NCBI GenBank assembly: GCA_963678675.1
Contig: OY783194.1
Span: 35,814,278-35,878,277, forward strand
Direction of reading: 5' to 3'
Length of the DNA stretch: 64,000 bases
Source of the DNA: Xiphydria camelus
Lineage: Eukaryota; Arthropoda; Insecta; Hymenoptera; Xiphydriidae
Program-made: the position numbers and the translations under genes
Notes under the pieces: generated by a model
What the model was told of the DNA's origin: nothing
Seen by the model: only the letters and a program-made list of their open reading frames with translations
The model's database searches: none
Part shown: positions 13,310-25,945 of the stretch, piece after piece
Layout of the letters: every line of letters starts with the position of its first letter
Numbering within the stretch: the first letter of the stretch is position 1

Positions 13310-13830
13310 TTGCGCCGAATTCTTTCCCTGGAAACGCGTCCGGAATGCTCGGAGGAGCCGTACGGGCGTTCCAGAAACAGGTTCCCGATTGGAAACGAGT
13401 CCCGAAGACTCCAGGCCGTCGTGCCGAATCCAGCTATATCCTCGCGACCTTCGAAGGTCACAGCCCTGGCGACGCACAGCGCGGAGAGGTGCACTGAACG
13501 CGGCCGACGGGAGGTAGCAACCTCTCCGCGGAGACCTTCTATGAAAAACGGGCTCCAGGTTGGAGAACGGCGTGGAAACAGGTTCCCGGTTGGAAACGCG
13601 TCTCGAAAGCTCTCAGCCGCGCGTCCTCCGAAGGCCACGTCCATCCTGACGCCTTACGTCATGAAGAAAAGTGCGTTAAACGTCCATCAAAAAGTACCAA
13701 TTATCGCGAAAATCTCCTCTACAAGATTTTTCTTCGATCGGCAAAAGGCTCCAGATCGAGGACCACCGCCCCAGCTGCATCGGCTCGTCGCCGTCTCGGT
13801 GTCCGCGACCTCCGAAGGTCGCAGAGCCCC
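13310..13830. repeat. Degenerate direct repeats, about 200-250 bp period
   Basis: Blocks such as AAACAGGTTCCCGATTGGAA recur near 13,374 and 13,576 (the second with GGTTGG). Each is followed by a CTCCGAAGGTC-type segment near 13,450, 13,625 and 13,810. A 209-codon frame stays open across the block on the plus strand, but the minus strand is also largely open, so coding is not supported. Confidence 0.55.
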
Positions 13831-13831
13831 T

Positions 13832-14420
13832 CCGCCGATTGTGCGGCGTCGCGATCAGCAACGAGAATCGTGCGTCGAACGCCGCAAGGGCACCGCCACC
13901 GCCGACTTATATACACGGGCGAGTGCGTGCACCGCATAATCGCTGGAGGTCACGAACCGAGAGCGGGCTTCGGTGATTTTCCAAACGATTCCAGACGCCG
14001 CGTCGTCGTCCCGACCGTCGACGAGCGTAGCCTACCGCGCGCGTGTTCCGGCGCAACCGGCTACGACCTAGAAACACCGATTTTCCTAGGCGCGATCACC
14101 TGTTGATCGAGCGTGAGTGGCATGGAAAAAAAAGAGTAGTCACCGAAGCGCTTACAGGTACACGCGCACTCGTAGCCAGGCGTTTCGTTAGCATCTCGAC
14201 GCGGGAATTTTACCGCTGAAACCAGTTCAAGGCCCGCGCGGTGATGGGAAAGTTGAGCTGGGATGGCTTACGGTGGTGTCTTTGGAGTTCCCTTATCGAT
14301 TTTTCTATCTATGTGGTAACCTGACGATAGTTTGGAGATTGCATAAAAAGTGTAGAGTTATTCTTGTAACTATACGTTCGAAGTCAGACTCGGTACAGCC
14401 TTAGAAATGGAGAATTACTA
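13832..14420. other. No gene recognised
   Basis: CpG-rich DNA that passes into AT-rich DNA at about 14,280, just before the MITE trimer. A GTGAGT at 14,112 has no coding sequence in front of it. Confidence 0.4.
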
Positions 14421-14633
14421 TGCATCATATGTATGAGACTGAAATCAGGACTCATCAGGAAAGAAACTTCAATTGCTATTATCTCATTATCTATGAACTT
14501 CTGGCCTACGTCGATATAAGACTTTATTGTAGATAAAAATGTAATCTTCAAAAAAGTATTATACAAGTATAAGCCAAAAGCTCATAGATAATGAGATAAT
14601 AGCGATTGAAGTTCCCTTCCAGGCGAATAAGCC
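14421..14633. mobile_element. MITE, GAGGCTAAACTTACT family (trimer unit 1)
   Basis: First of three head-to-tail copies. Its left end is eroded (ATGTATGAGACTGAAATCAG), but the AAGAAACTTCAATTGCTATT arm, the CTTCAAAAAAGTATTATACA centre and the inverse arm are intact. The right terminus is cut short after GGCGAATAAGCCT, where the next copy begins. Confidence 0.8.
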
Positions 14634-14841
14634 TTGTACCATATGAAGCTAAACCTACTCGCCAGAAAAGAAACTTCAATCGCTCTTATCTCATTATCTA
14701 TGAACTTTTGGCCTACGTCGATATAAGACTTCATTGTAGATAAAAATGTAATCTTCAAAAAAGTATTATACAAGTATGAGCCAAAAACTCCTAAATAATG
14801 AGATAATAGTGATTGAAATTTCCTTCCTGGCGAATAAGCCT
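14634..14841. mobile_element. MITE, GAGGCTAAACTTACT family (trimer unit 2)
   Basis: It begins TGTACCATATGAAGCTAAAC directly after unit 1 and again ends at GGCGAATAAGCCT without its terminal 15 or so bases. The same shortened junction at both boundaries suggests array growth by recombination or slippage rather than three independent insertions. Confidence 0.8.
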
Positions 14842-15062
14842 TATACCATGTGAGGCTAAACCTACTCGCCAGAAAAGAAACTTCAATCGTCATTATCTCA
14901 TTATCAATGAACTTTTGGCCCACATCGATATAAGACTTTATTGTAGATAAAAATGTAATCTTCAAAAAAGTATTATACGAGTATGAGCGAAAAGTTCATA
15001 AATAATGAGATAACAGTGACTGAAGTTTCCTTCCTGGCGAATAAGTTTAACCTCACATGGTA
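14842..15062. mobile_element. MITE, GAGGCTAAACTTACT family (trimer unit 3)
   Basis: It starts TACCATGTGAGGCTAAAC and is the only unit with a full right terminus (AAGTTTAACCTCACATGGTA). This is the best full-length example for defining the family ends. Confidence 0.85.
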
Positions 15063-18000
15063 CACACGTTCCACGGCTTGGATTTGCAGTCCAAAGTTCA
15101 CAAAAACGGAAACACTGAATAAACTCGAGTACTTTGTACCTACGTAGCCATCGGTGAGTCCCCCTCGCCGATATTCCTAGAATAGTTGGCAATGAAGCGA
15201 CAAAAAGAAATCACGGTCATCCCACGAAACTAAACTGCGCTCTACAGACTCTACTAGCGTCCCTGGCGCGGAATAACACCGAGACGCGACTACCTCCACG
15301 TTATCCGCGGTACGTGCGCGCTCGAGCCAATCCAGGATCCGCGCAAAACGGAAGAATTACGCTGCGCCTTCGCCGCGCGCTGTTTATTACGAAGACCATT
15401 ATCGGCCGAGGCCTGTGAATTCGGCTGTGTTTTATTTTGGCTTGGATGTGCGACGCGAGAGAACACCAGAGTGCGATAAGAAAGGGAAATTGATACATAT
15501 AAAGAAGCAGTAGACTCGAATTTGGAAGTCCACCGTGTCACGATTCGCGCCGCTGCGCTTTAGAGGCGCCAATACGCGCCAGCCCCCCTCGCGCGTGTTT
15601 ATCTTTCAAAGTCGTACCGCGCGACGGCGCCGCCGCCACTAGGTAGGCGTATACAGATAAGCTTCTCGCGCAGAGGTGGTACAGGATGCCACCGAGTTCC
15701 GAATCGGTTGCGGAGGGTCGATAGTGCACCGTACTCGGCGGAGACGTCGTCGTCGTCGGTGGGTCATTATTTTCAGGAAATTTCCAAAGTATCGGTAACG
15801 ACGACGATTTGCTTCCCGGTCGATAACCGGTGACGATGAATCGTATTTGGAATAATTCCGCATTCGATCTACGCGCTTCCAATAATAGACCGATATTACT
15901 TACGCGCGGTGGAATCCGGGCGAGGGCACTTCAATTAAAACTTCGTCGCGATGATAAACAGCGGATGGGATAGAATTTCAAATATTTTCCTAGGCGCTGT
16001 ACTAAGTGGAATCGTTTATTGGAGATAGCGCAAAGTCGGATATCGCATAGGAATGATCGATAGACGAAATTTGTATCGTTCGAACAAACTTTTTTCAGAC
16101 CCTACAAATATTTTCCCGTCATAGGCATAAACCGTTCTGTCGTTGTATTTACGTAACTTCGTCGAATAATATTTTTCACGCGAAAAATCGTCGGTACTGC
16201 TTTCGATTTCGTTGACTAGTTAGAATAATTTATACCGAGGAAGAGAGCGGAATACGATCAACACGGATCCAGCACCGGATGTATGGGTGGTGACATTATT
16301 CATGAATTAAAATGAAAATATCTAAATTCAAATTTAAACCACGAGACGAAGAATAATAATCGGAGAACAGGAATGAATTTCAAACATCTCCTCGGAGGCT
16401 GCGACAAAGATTTTTCTCGCGTTATCTCCATATACGGACATAATACTGGCGCCATTATATCATAGATTTATCCCATTAAATCGTTACACTTGCGCAGCTC
16501 CATCGGATAACACAATTCCGATAATAAATTACTCGAGTTCCACGTGCGCGTCAACGTGATGCCCCGTCGCCAGAGCCCAGCGTTCATGAAACGGGAATTC
16601 GCGGCGTAACGATGATCGATTTCATGCAACGCCACGTGTCACTGTAGCAGCGTGATAATTCGACGCGAAACACGCGACGCGATATTGCCAGTTAGCTCCG
16701 ACCTTCCCGAAAATTAGGATGAATATCAAATTTGGTCTTTATATAGAAAAATATATTAATTTTTTTTAAATTCAATTGTAATCTGCATACATATTCGATA
16801 TCACGCGAAAAAGAAAATATTCGAAAAAATAATTATTCGCAGTTACAAATGCGTTTCTCTCTACAATATCGTAACGTCATCGAAACCCCAAAAATACGCA
16901 CTTATTCCAAGTTGCGAGTGCGAGAGAGATAGACTCACAGCACGACGACATTGATGAATTCCTAAATGTCGCTTTTCAGCTCTGATAAGGCCGAAAATGA
17001 AAAATGAAGAAACGCAAAAAACAAGAAAAATGAAAATGATGGAGTGGATAATTTTGCCCGCATTTTTCGAATCTGCGATAAAATAATTGCCTAAAAACCG
17101 AATTACAATCTTTATCCCTTCAGACAGGTGAAGATAAAATAATAAAACGAAGAAGAAATAAATCAATAAAATAAAAAGAAATAAAAAGATCAAGCCATCA
17201 ACTGCCTAACGATAAAAGATCCACCGGCGTGATAGCCTCTATCGTCGCGGCAAATTGCTCGAATTCCATCCGACTCGCAACGCGAAACCATATTACACCC
17301 GTCCGAGCATCGGACGCGCGTTCGCGATGATGTGCGGCAGTAATGACTAATTTCACACGTCACGCGTCGTACCGTGGCAGCGCCATAGAATGCGGTAATA
17401 GAATGTGATAATGGCCGGCAAACCGCGCGCTCGCGCTCAACCCCCGGAGAGGAGACCGACAGCGGATTCCAACGGCGGAAGAGCCATTTGCGGAGAGCGA
17501 GAGATAGAGGCGCTTACATAAATTCCGCGTGGCCGCTCGACATGCCGGAAGCTGCGTCTCCCTTCGTTCCGACATGCACCAAGATGGTAACGTGGATCTG
17601 GCTCGAGAGAGGCGCGTGGGTGACCCCGTTTACCACAGCGATGACGTCAGTGGTCCAGGAGTGACGGATGGTAGCTACGCCGCACACGTGTGACGCGCGC
17701 GTGACGCTTACGCGTTGTCCGAGGATGTAAAAATATTTTTCATCGACCACAAGAGCAAAGGTCCGAGCGCTTTATATCCGTTCTATTGACTTACGGTTGT
17801 GACGCGTGATCGGTGGTATGTATTTTTAAAATCGACTTGGTTGCACGCCTTCTTTTCGGCTGTTTTGAGGTGTTTGGTTTGCGCGCCGATTTATCGACGG
17901 GGCTCGCTAAAATCTGTGCGGAGAGAAGAATGTTTTGTAATCTCGTCTGTAGACTGTTATTTACGGGTTCTGAGGCAACAAAATTGGAAGCGACTAGCGA

Positions 18001-21000
18001 AAACGACGTTCCTTGATAAGAAGTTTGGGTCGAGTTGCTACTTTGTATTGTAAGGAAGAAGTTAGGGTGGCGACGATCATCTAGTTAGGCCCTGGTTGGC
18101 GTGAATAACTGTTATGCCTGGAAGCCTGTCGAAACCGTCTAAAATTATACGCCCGATCGCAACAATTGCGGCAATTCTTGCTAAAGATTCGCTCACTTCA
18201 GTACCGAGAAAAAAATCGCAGACGGAGTTTCGAGAGATTCGCATCGCCGCTACCAAATTCGACGACCTTCCGTAGGTCAGGACGCGAGTTCCACGAACAT
18301 CTAGTCGTCAAACCGGCGTCAAAACAGGAGGAAGAGCGAGAAAGAGAGAGCGAGACCGAGAGTCAAAAGGTGACAAGCTATGTAAACATTCCCCGTTTAA
18401 ATTCGCGTTTAACTGCAGTTCCGCCGCGGCGGGGAACTTTATTTCGACACCTCGCAAAAAACAAAGCCGAAAAACATCGTAGTTCGCGTCGGGTTGGACG
18501 CGGAGCGTTGCGACGATTCGCGATGGTCCGCGAGCGGCACGGAATTTGTTTAATCACGTTGCGCCGTCTTTTTTTTCCGTGACGACGCAACAACGTACAC
18601 ACCGATCGCCCTGACCCGCGCAACGTGACTTCGCGAATGTGCTCGCTCGCGCGCGCGTGTGTGGAGGCGCCACATAGCGCGGCGTTTTCACGGAGGAGCT
18701 TCAACGGTTGCAGGTGTGGTACCCGAAGCCGTTGTGTGCGAGTCGATAAGTCGTGGGTGACCTTGAAAAGTCTGGTTCGCCCGCCCCTTCCGCGGGACCA
18801 ACTCAATCCGGATCTCTGATTGCATTTAAATCGATTGCGCAACGTAAGGAGAAGCGTAACGGATCGCCAAACGGATGAAGGGAAAAACCGTGGAATTCCC
18901 CTTAATTTGGATCCGTGGTTATGCAGTTGAACGACCCACATCCGCGAGGAAAATAAAAAATGCAATGTCGATTTAAACTCGGCCCTGTACTATCAGTGAT
19001 CTGCGCCGTTGGAAACTAATGTATTCAAATTTGTACGCGCGATAATGTCCGTGCGTTTGTATTGAGTAAATAAGCATAATAATGGAATGAATCTTTTTCC
19101 ACGAACCCCCGCAATCTCGAATTAATCGCTTCCGCGGGAACGAAATGCAATTTAATGCGATGCAAATATACGTATCTCTCGGCAGCGGTTTTGAATTCTG
19201 ACAAATTACCGCCTCGCGGAGGCCGCTGAATTTCGCGTTCGTACCGCGCGTCACGTCTGATACGAAGAAGGTTTCTGTAAACGAAATGATTTAGAAACGT
19301 GACGCAGCGACTGGCAGGTGGCAACGGATAGCGGGAAATGCGATTGAGTTATTTATAGCTTCGTTTCAAAGCCGCTTCGGATGTTTTATTATATTTACGC
19401 TTCCTTTTTGCATATGTATCGCCATGAAAAACTGAGAAATACGTAAATGAATCGCATTATCTCCCGTCCGTCTAGACCTAGAATTATCGAAAGACGACCC
19501 ATTTCCCTGTCTAGGCTCTAAAGTCAACGTAAACTAGTGCAGCGCGTGCACATAATTCAACCCAACCCACTCCGACTCCACCGATCTACTTTAAATGGCA
19601 AGGGCAGCCCTGATTACGCTAAAAGCGCGACTGGTACGGCGCACCGAGTAAATAAACGTGTATGGCTTCCGACGAACGCGACCCGGCGCACGAACGACGT
19701 ACAATTCCGCCGGTACATCCTTCAATAAACTCGAGAGTTCGAAACGAGCGGATTTCTCCGGACGCGGCTAATTAATGTCGGCGCAGCGTCGTACGACTGC
19801 GAGACTCTCGATCCGCTCGACTTTCCCCCGAATTTGTCCCCGCGAAACGGCGCGTACACCGCGCAATTACATCAGATGAGCAGCGAACAAGCAGTGACGT
19901 CTTCGTCGCGCCGAAAGTGCGCACGGAGCGCCGCCATGTTTGTTGTTGACGAGAAAAACGGGGGGTACTCACGAATGTGGAAGTACGTCGAGGAAAACAG
20001 CTCGGGTAGTTTCTCGCTTTCCACTTCCGCTTCGCCGAGGAGACACAGCGTCACGCACCGGTAATAAACACGCGCGCGAATCGAATTGTCACACGGGGAA
20101 AGCCACGGCGAGCCGGCGAAGCGCGGATTTTCGGCACGGGCGACGGACCGGCTACTGCACTAGTCACGTGAGCGCTCGACCACGCGGCGAGCGCCGGACG
20201 CTAGTCAAAACAACTGTCCCTGGGTGCCCCAGCGACCGGAAGTTTCGGCTGCGAGAAACTTTGAAAATCGCCGAGGGGAAAATCGGCGTCGCGGCCCCGG
20301 CGATACGCTCCGCTAATTGGGTATAAACTCCGTAAAAACGGATGGAAAAGGTCGCGGGATCGCTCTCCTCGACGATCGATAGGCTTCCGCGGGAAATGAG
20401 AGGAATATTCCGCTTTCGCTCCGCGCGGTTTCACGGTTCAAAGTTTCATCTCGCGATGCCCCGCGGGATGCGCTCCCGCGCGCGAAAGTTAGAGCTCGAG
20501 CTCTGCGTGATCCAAAGAGCCGTGGCATTGTTACTCAGGGATTCGTAATCGTTTTTTTCTCAGGTCGGCCCCGAAGCGGTCGAGCGCGTTCGCGTGGTCC
20601 TGCAGCGGTCGACCGAGTTCGCCGATAACGAAGGACCTCTGGGTGGGAGGCGAGAAATTCTCGCTGTATCGGAAGACGCGGCGAATTATGTATGACTTTC
20701 TCGCCGCTCTCCGTGTGGCGTTAATAAATTTCAAGCCACGCTGGATTGTTATTATTGACACGAGCACGTCACATAGTTTGCACGTGAGTGCGAAATTCAC
20801 TGTGCCGCGGGGCGAGCTTTATCTGCGATAACCCGGAAAGACGACAAAAAATCGGAACGGATGATTTTACACGTGGCGCGCGCTCGGATAGACGCACCGT
20901 CGGAAGAGCTGATGAAACGGGAATGGAGGGAGAGCAGGGAGAAGGGAAGTGTGATAAAATCGAGCGGTGTCTCCGCGCTCTTGGATATTACTCGAAGTGC

Positions 21001-22503
21001 GTAATTTCAGCTCGGCGCGGGGGTGGATAGTAAAAAACTCGAAGAGCATTGGCAAAGTGGAAATGAAAGAAATAAAAAAATGCAATCTATCGCATCGACG
21101 CTAAGTAACGGCGAAATATCATTGCTCTGATTGAATCAAAGCGAGTCCTCCGGAGAAATCGTTATCGCGCACTTCTCCAGACGAACGATCCACGAGAGGA
21201 GAAGGAAAGTTGGCGGCGCGGAAGTGGCGTTATACGCGCTATTACTCAATCGTCGTGACCGCGCGCGGTGCATAAACAAATAGAGATATAAATAAAACGA
21301 TATACGTAACGAGAAGAGCGATGGGCGCGCGTATGTAATATGCATACGATGAAGTGAGAAATGCTTTTGCCTCCAAAAAAAAGTGGCGCTCGATATCGTT
21401 TTTTTCCTCGATGGAAAAAACCTTCCAATGAAATATATACGACATCCGACCTACTTTCTCGGGCGACACGCGTAACATCGCACCGGCGATCGCGACTGGA
21501 CGAAACACTCTATTATACGTGCGCACCATATCCGGCTATTTTGGATTTGGAAAATCCCGCCGCTTCGAATTTGTCGCGCTCCGATGTTTATTGCGATTTG
21601 ACCAATTCCCCTTCCTCGATGGCTTTCCCCGTTATCCTCCGCGATAAATAATACACCGACGGCAACGCGATCGAATCGAACGCCTCGACGATTCCACGCA
21701 TCCGGACGCGTTCGATTCACGCGTGGACGCCACGATGCGACGGTATCCCGTTCGAAAATTCAAAACAAAATTATATCAAGCACATTACGACACGTGACAG
21801 ATATAGGATGTATTTTTCTCCCCGCGCCGATTAAATTGGCGCGTTTTTATCGTGCATCCTTTCGAATACATCATTTTTTTTGCACCCCACGCAGCTTTGC
21901 CGATCGAGATTAATTCAAGCTCGGAAGATTTCGAGGCATTTATCGGCGCGGTTGCAACGCGAGCCGGCCTCGAGCGGCGGACTTTCGTTACGACGGATTT
22001 CACGACTTATTAGAAATTCGAGACTGCGCCGGAGAAACGAGGCGGGTGTGCGGATTACGTGTATAAAGCGGGAGAGCAACGACGAAGCAGTCGCTCGCTG
22101 CTGCTGCTCTTTCTCCCGTCCTTTCACTTTCGTCCATTTTCACCTTTCACCGCGGCTACATTTTTTTTTTCGCAAGACTCCTCCGGGTCGCGTATCGCGT
22201 TGCGTTTGACGGGACGATCATCCGCCCTCGTCGCGCGGAATCTAGGGCAGCGGCGCGGTAAAATTTTGTATCTCGTCTTTTGCATAAGGCGAAGGACGCG
22301 ATTATTCGATTTCGCCACGATGCTCCCGCCGTCTTTCACCGCTCGCGAATTGCGCCGAGGCCTTTCCCGCTTCGCGCCGATAGTCGCGGCGATATGATCG
22401 CCGTCGGCTTCGCTGGTATAGCGCCGATATCCTGGCTTACATTCCGATTTCTTCGATATGATCCCGCCGGGAAAAAATAAAGAGAGACCAAAGTCTTGTA
22501 GAC
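15063..22503. other. GC-rich stretch, no supported gene
   Basis: No complete exon could be supported in these 7.4 kb. Two isolated splice-like signals were noted: a minus-strand GTGAGT near 19,967 and a plus-strand TTTTTTTCTCAG near 20,566 followed by a short open frame. Neither has a matching partner. AT-rich islands lie at about 16,740-17,200. It may be part of a large intron. Confidence 0.45.
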
Positions 22504-22504
22504 A

Positions 22505-22733
22505 CACTGATAAAAAAAATGGTATAATCAATTAAATCGACGTTTGCGGATGGGGGAATACAGAATTAGTTGCTTCGACTAACAAATTTGGTTATAACGA
22601 TTAACGGCTATTTGAAGGAAATAAGCTGTAGTCCATTAAAGTTAATTATCAGTTCCAGTAATTCGATCTGCATTCTCTCACCCGTAACCGCCGATTTAAT
22701 CAAATCTACCTACTATATCTTCTTTTTTCAGTG
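22505..22733. mobile_element. MITE with CACTGA ends
   Basis: CACTGATAAAAAAAATGG at the left opposes CTTCTTTTTTCAGTG at the right. Further in, AATTAAATCGACG pairs with CGCCGATTTAATC written on the opposite side. TA follows the right end, but the left flank is CA, so the duplication is imperfect. Non-coding, 229 bp. Confidence 0.7.
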
Positions 22734-22734
22734 T

Positions 22735-23372
22735 ACGTATACAAATTAAAGTCGTATGTAACGCGAAAGTGTGGTATATCGATAAAGCCTGCATCTCTCT
22801 CTCTCTCTCTCTCCGCTCTAATCGTGATCGTCTCCTCATTGATAAACATTTGGCATTTGGCATGATGACGCGGCGTTAAACTTTGCAACGTAATCCCCGA
22901 AAATACGGTCCATCGCGTCATCATAACTCGAACCTTCGCAGCGTTCGTTCGAGGACACCCGGTGTGTCGATTCCCATTTAATTTCGCCAAGACGCGAGCG
23001 TCGTGATATTTTCGAGTTCGCGTGAACTTTGGAAGTCGCGACGGGACTCGATAATCCGCTTCGACTGCGGTAATCTCGATGTTGATCCTCGTTTCTAATC
23101 CTCGCCGCGATACAAATATTCCGCGGCGCGGCGCAAAGTCGGGATGAGTTCCGTCGCCTCGGTATACATACATATATGTATGTATGTATGTATGTAATTC
23201 CGGTTGTACGTTACTCCGGCACGGGGAGAATAGCCGTAGGCGACAGCCGTAAAATATCCTCCTTTCGGCTAATTACTCGCGAGAGGCTATATTTCCGGTA
23301 TGGGTTTAACTTCGTACTTGCAAAATTAGGTATATATAGACGCGCTGCGAACGCGAGCACGTAATCCCGGCG
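22735..23372. other. Microsatellite-bearing, no gene
   Basis: It contains a CT-dinucleotide run at about 22,796-22,813 and a TATG tetranucleotide run at about 23,170-23,196. No gene is recognised. Confidence 0.5.
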
Positions 23373-23373
23373 T

Positions 23374-23799
23374 CACAGATTCTGTCTATCGCTGGTGATT
23401 TTTTAAAATGTCATTTCTAAACTTACTACACTATTAACAGGATTTGTAAATTTGTTATACATTTTCTACGCAAAAGTATTATAAAATTGCAAGTCAAGCA
23501 CAAAAATGTGAATCGCTATAAATTATTTGTAATTTTCAAAAAAAGTAGAATTTTACAGGTTTTGCTAGAAAGATTCTTCAATTTTGGTATTTTTAAAGTG
23601 GTTTTATGGTAAATTGAAATCAAATCTATAGTAAATTTAATTGTTTCATTCGCGTATAGTAATTTTAATGGATAAACTTGCATGATCGAAGCTTCGTAAC
23701 AGTAACGTGAAGTTTACTACAAAAACTGTTCATACTGTAGCCAATAAATAATTAATTAAAAAATGACATTTTACAAAATCACCAACGACAGAATCCATG
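23374..23799. mobile_element. TIR element related to the 59.7 kb MITE family
   Basis: GATTCTGTCTATCGCTGGTG and TTAAAATGTCATTT at the left are mirrored by AAATGACATTTTACAAAATC and CACCAACGACAGAATC at the right. The internal AATAATTAATTA landmark also occurs in the copies at 47,992 and 59,748. The 426-bp unit is longer than those relatives and AT-rich inside. No open frame of note. Confidence 0.75.
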
Positions 23800-25778
23800 A
23801 GGTCAGAAGTATTATACAAAATAGCTCATTGTATCGCACGCGGTCGCACTGCCGATAAATGCGCAGCGCAATCCTTCAAATTTGGACGGCCGAGCCACAC
23901 GAGCGATAAAAGCATTCTACGAAAGGAATAACGCATCCTTTTCCCGTGGACGATAACGAGCTGCCGAACGCGGTTTTACGGATACTCCCAGACGCGATTA
24001 CGAAAGCGAGCGCGCGAGACGCCAGAAAGGCGAGGCGAGGCGAGGCTGACTAGGCGAGCACAGAAATAGAGACCCGGAATAGAAATCTTTTGTTGCAACC
24101 GGTACGGCACGGGTCGAGAGCAGCGGGAGAGACGATTTCGAATCGATCTCGTCATTGCGGCGCGTAAATACGAGCGCGCGAGAAGAAGAGGAAGCTGGAT
24201 ACGATTTATCCATACATCTGCTATCTGTCGTCTACTACGAATCTACGCGTCCATCGATCTCGCGCTTATCGTCTGACGATATAACGAGGCGATACACTTT
24301 TATGCATCGAGGTACACGTGCTCAGCGATTGCCTTTCATCAGGCGTATCTGGCGTGGGTGGGGAGATGAACAATAAGCGTTATCCGTTAAAAAAATGAAT
24401 AGATAAGAATTAAATTACGCGAATAGTAGCCGCGAGAATGAAGATAAAAACATTCCTCGCGATAAGAATAATTCACGACGTATCGTTCATTGGAAAATTT
24501 AGTCACGTTTGAATTATCGAGCGTCACGACGTCTACACGTGCGCGTATAATGAGTATGCGCTCGTAAACCAAACAAAGACGGATTACTGGAAAAGTCTAA
24601 CCATTGAGTATGCGGAATTGCAACTAGTACGAAATGACAGTTTTGGTATCTCCAGGCAACACGCGACTGCATTTGCAGCGGCGAAATTTATTTCGCTCCG
24701 ATCGCCTCACGGTCAAGTTCGCTCGGCGGGTAAAGTAGGTCGGCGTCTACGCGCGAATAGACAACCAAAAGTAGAAAGATCGTGTTGGTTTGGGGACACG
24801 AAGAACGACTCGCGGGAGAGAATTTTTGAAAGGGATTCTTATGAAAGTGAATTCTGACTGGTGGCCCAATTTTTGCCGTGCAAATTTATCGTCGCGTGTT
24901 TAATACCGGGCAGTTATGACCGGAATTTCGAATAAAATTACACAACTAATTAGTAGATTCCGATGTTAATTAAAATTAATTAGGATCGGAGTTTTTAATA
25001 TATGTATTAACACATATGCATGTGTAAATGAAACTCTATTATTACGAGAAAAAAGTGACGAGCGAATAAAATGAAAAAAAAATTGGAAATTCCTACTTTT
25101 TTATCAATATCTGGATTAATTTTCTCGACTAATAGTCGCGTAGATTAAATACTCGCGAATTTTGCATCATAAAACTTTATACGCCTCTTTGATATGTGCC
25201 GCGCTGCGATATCATACTCTCTACGAAGCTATCGATTACGCAAAGGGGATATTATCTGTAACGATCGCGCCGAAGCTTTTTCTTTCGCTCTCTGGGGCGA
25301 ATCGAAGAGGTCGCGCTTATGTCGATCCTCGACAGCAGTGAATTTGTCCGTAAAACGATTTACGCATTTATATCTGACACCACTCCGGGGTTATCTCGGC
25401 CAAGCGGAAAGATCCGCGCGGTGGAAAAAAATGTTTCTAAACGTGCAAACAGCCCGTGAACTACGGTAATAAAATCGCACACTTCGATTAAAAACAAACG
25501 CCTTATTGCACGCTCGAAATACATACTCGACCTTGATCAAAATGTCAATTTCCTGGTATAATTCCAACTCGGTCGGTCACTGTGATTTCCGTCATATCGC
25601 GCAGCCACCGCGATGCGGCGAGAATGCATTAACCCAGAAGCGCGTGGCCTGTCGCTCGCCTATATATATGCATGTGAATCTGCCGTTGCAAGCATGCAAA
25701 TGCGCCGCGGTGAACGGTCCGCGGGTCGGAATATTGCAATATCTGCATATGTACTCGCATATGGAGTTTCGCGAAAAG
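23800..25778. other. No gene recognised
   Basis: Mixed composition, AT-rich from about 24,900 to 25,190. No splice-supported exon, RNA gene or transposon ends were identified. Confidence 0.4.
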
Positions 25779-25945
25779 TACTTTTCTCTTCAAGCGCGAT
25801 TATCTCGTTACCCGTGAACTTTACGCCGACATAGGTATAGAACTTTTTTGTAGTTCCAAGAATGATCTTCAAAAAAGTATTCTACGAATTTTCGCCAAAA
25901 CTTCACGGGTAAAGAGATAATCGCGATTGAAATAAGCACTTCTAT
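25779..25945. mobile_element. Diverged relative of the GAGGCTAAAC MITE family
   Basis: GCGATTATCTCGTTACCCGT at the left and ACGGGTAAAGAGATAATCGC at the right form the arms, around ATCTTCAAAAAAGTATTCTA. The architecture and centre match the family at 3.3 kb, but arm bases have changed in parallel (TCTCATTATC to TCTCGTTACC), so it looks like a separate subfamily. Confidence 0.7.

Noticed and set aside
13310..13939. 209-codon frame with repeated RNRFP(I/V)GN peptides
   Set aside because: The peptide repeat simply reflects a degenerate DNA repeat; the opposite strand is open across the same repeat.
19970..20055. Minus-strand frame TLCLLGEAEVESEKLPELFS before a GTGAGT
   Set aside because: No ATG in frame and no partner exon; might be 5' UTR but cannot be shown.
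20567..20640. Plus-strand exon candidate after TTTTTTTCTCAG
   Set aside because: A good acceptor but no convincing donor, and the reverse strand reads equally well.
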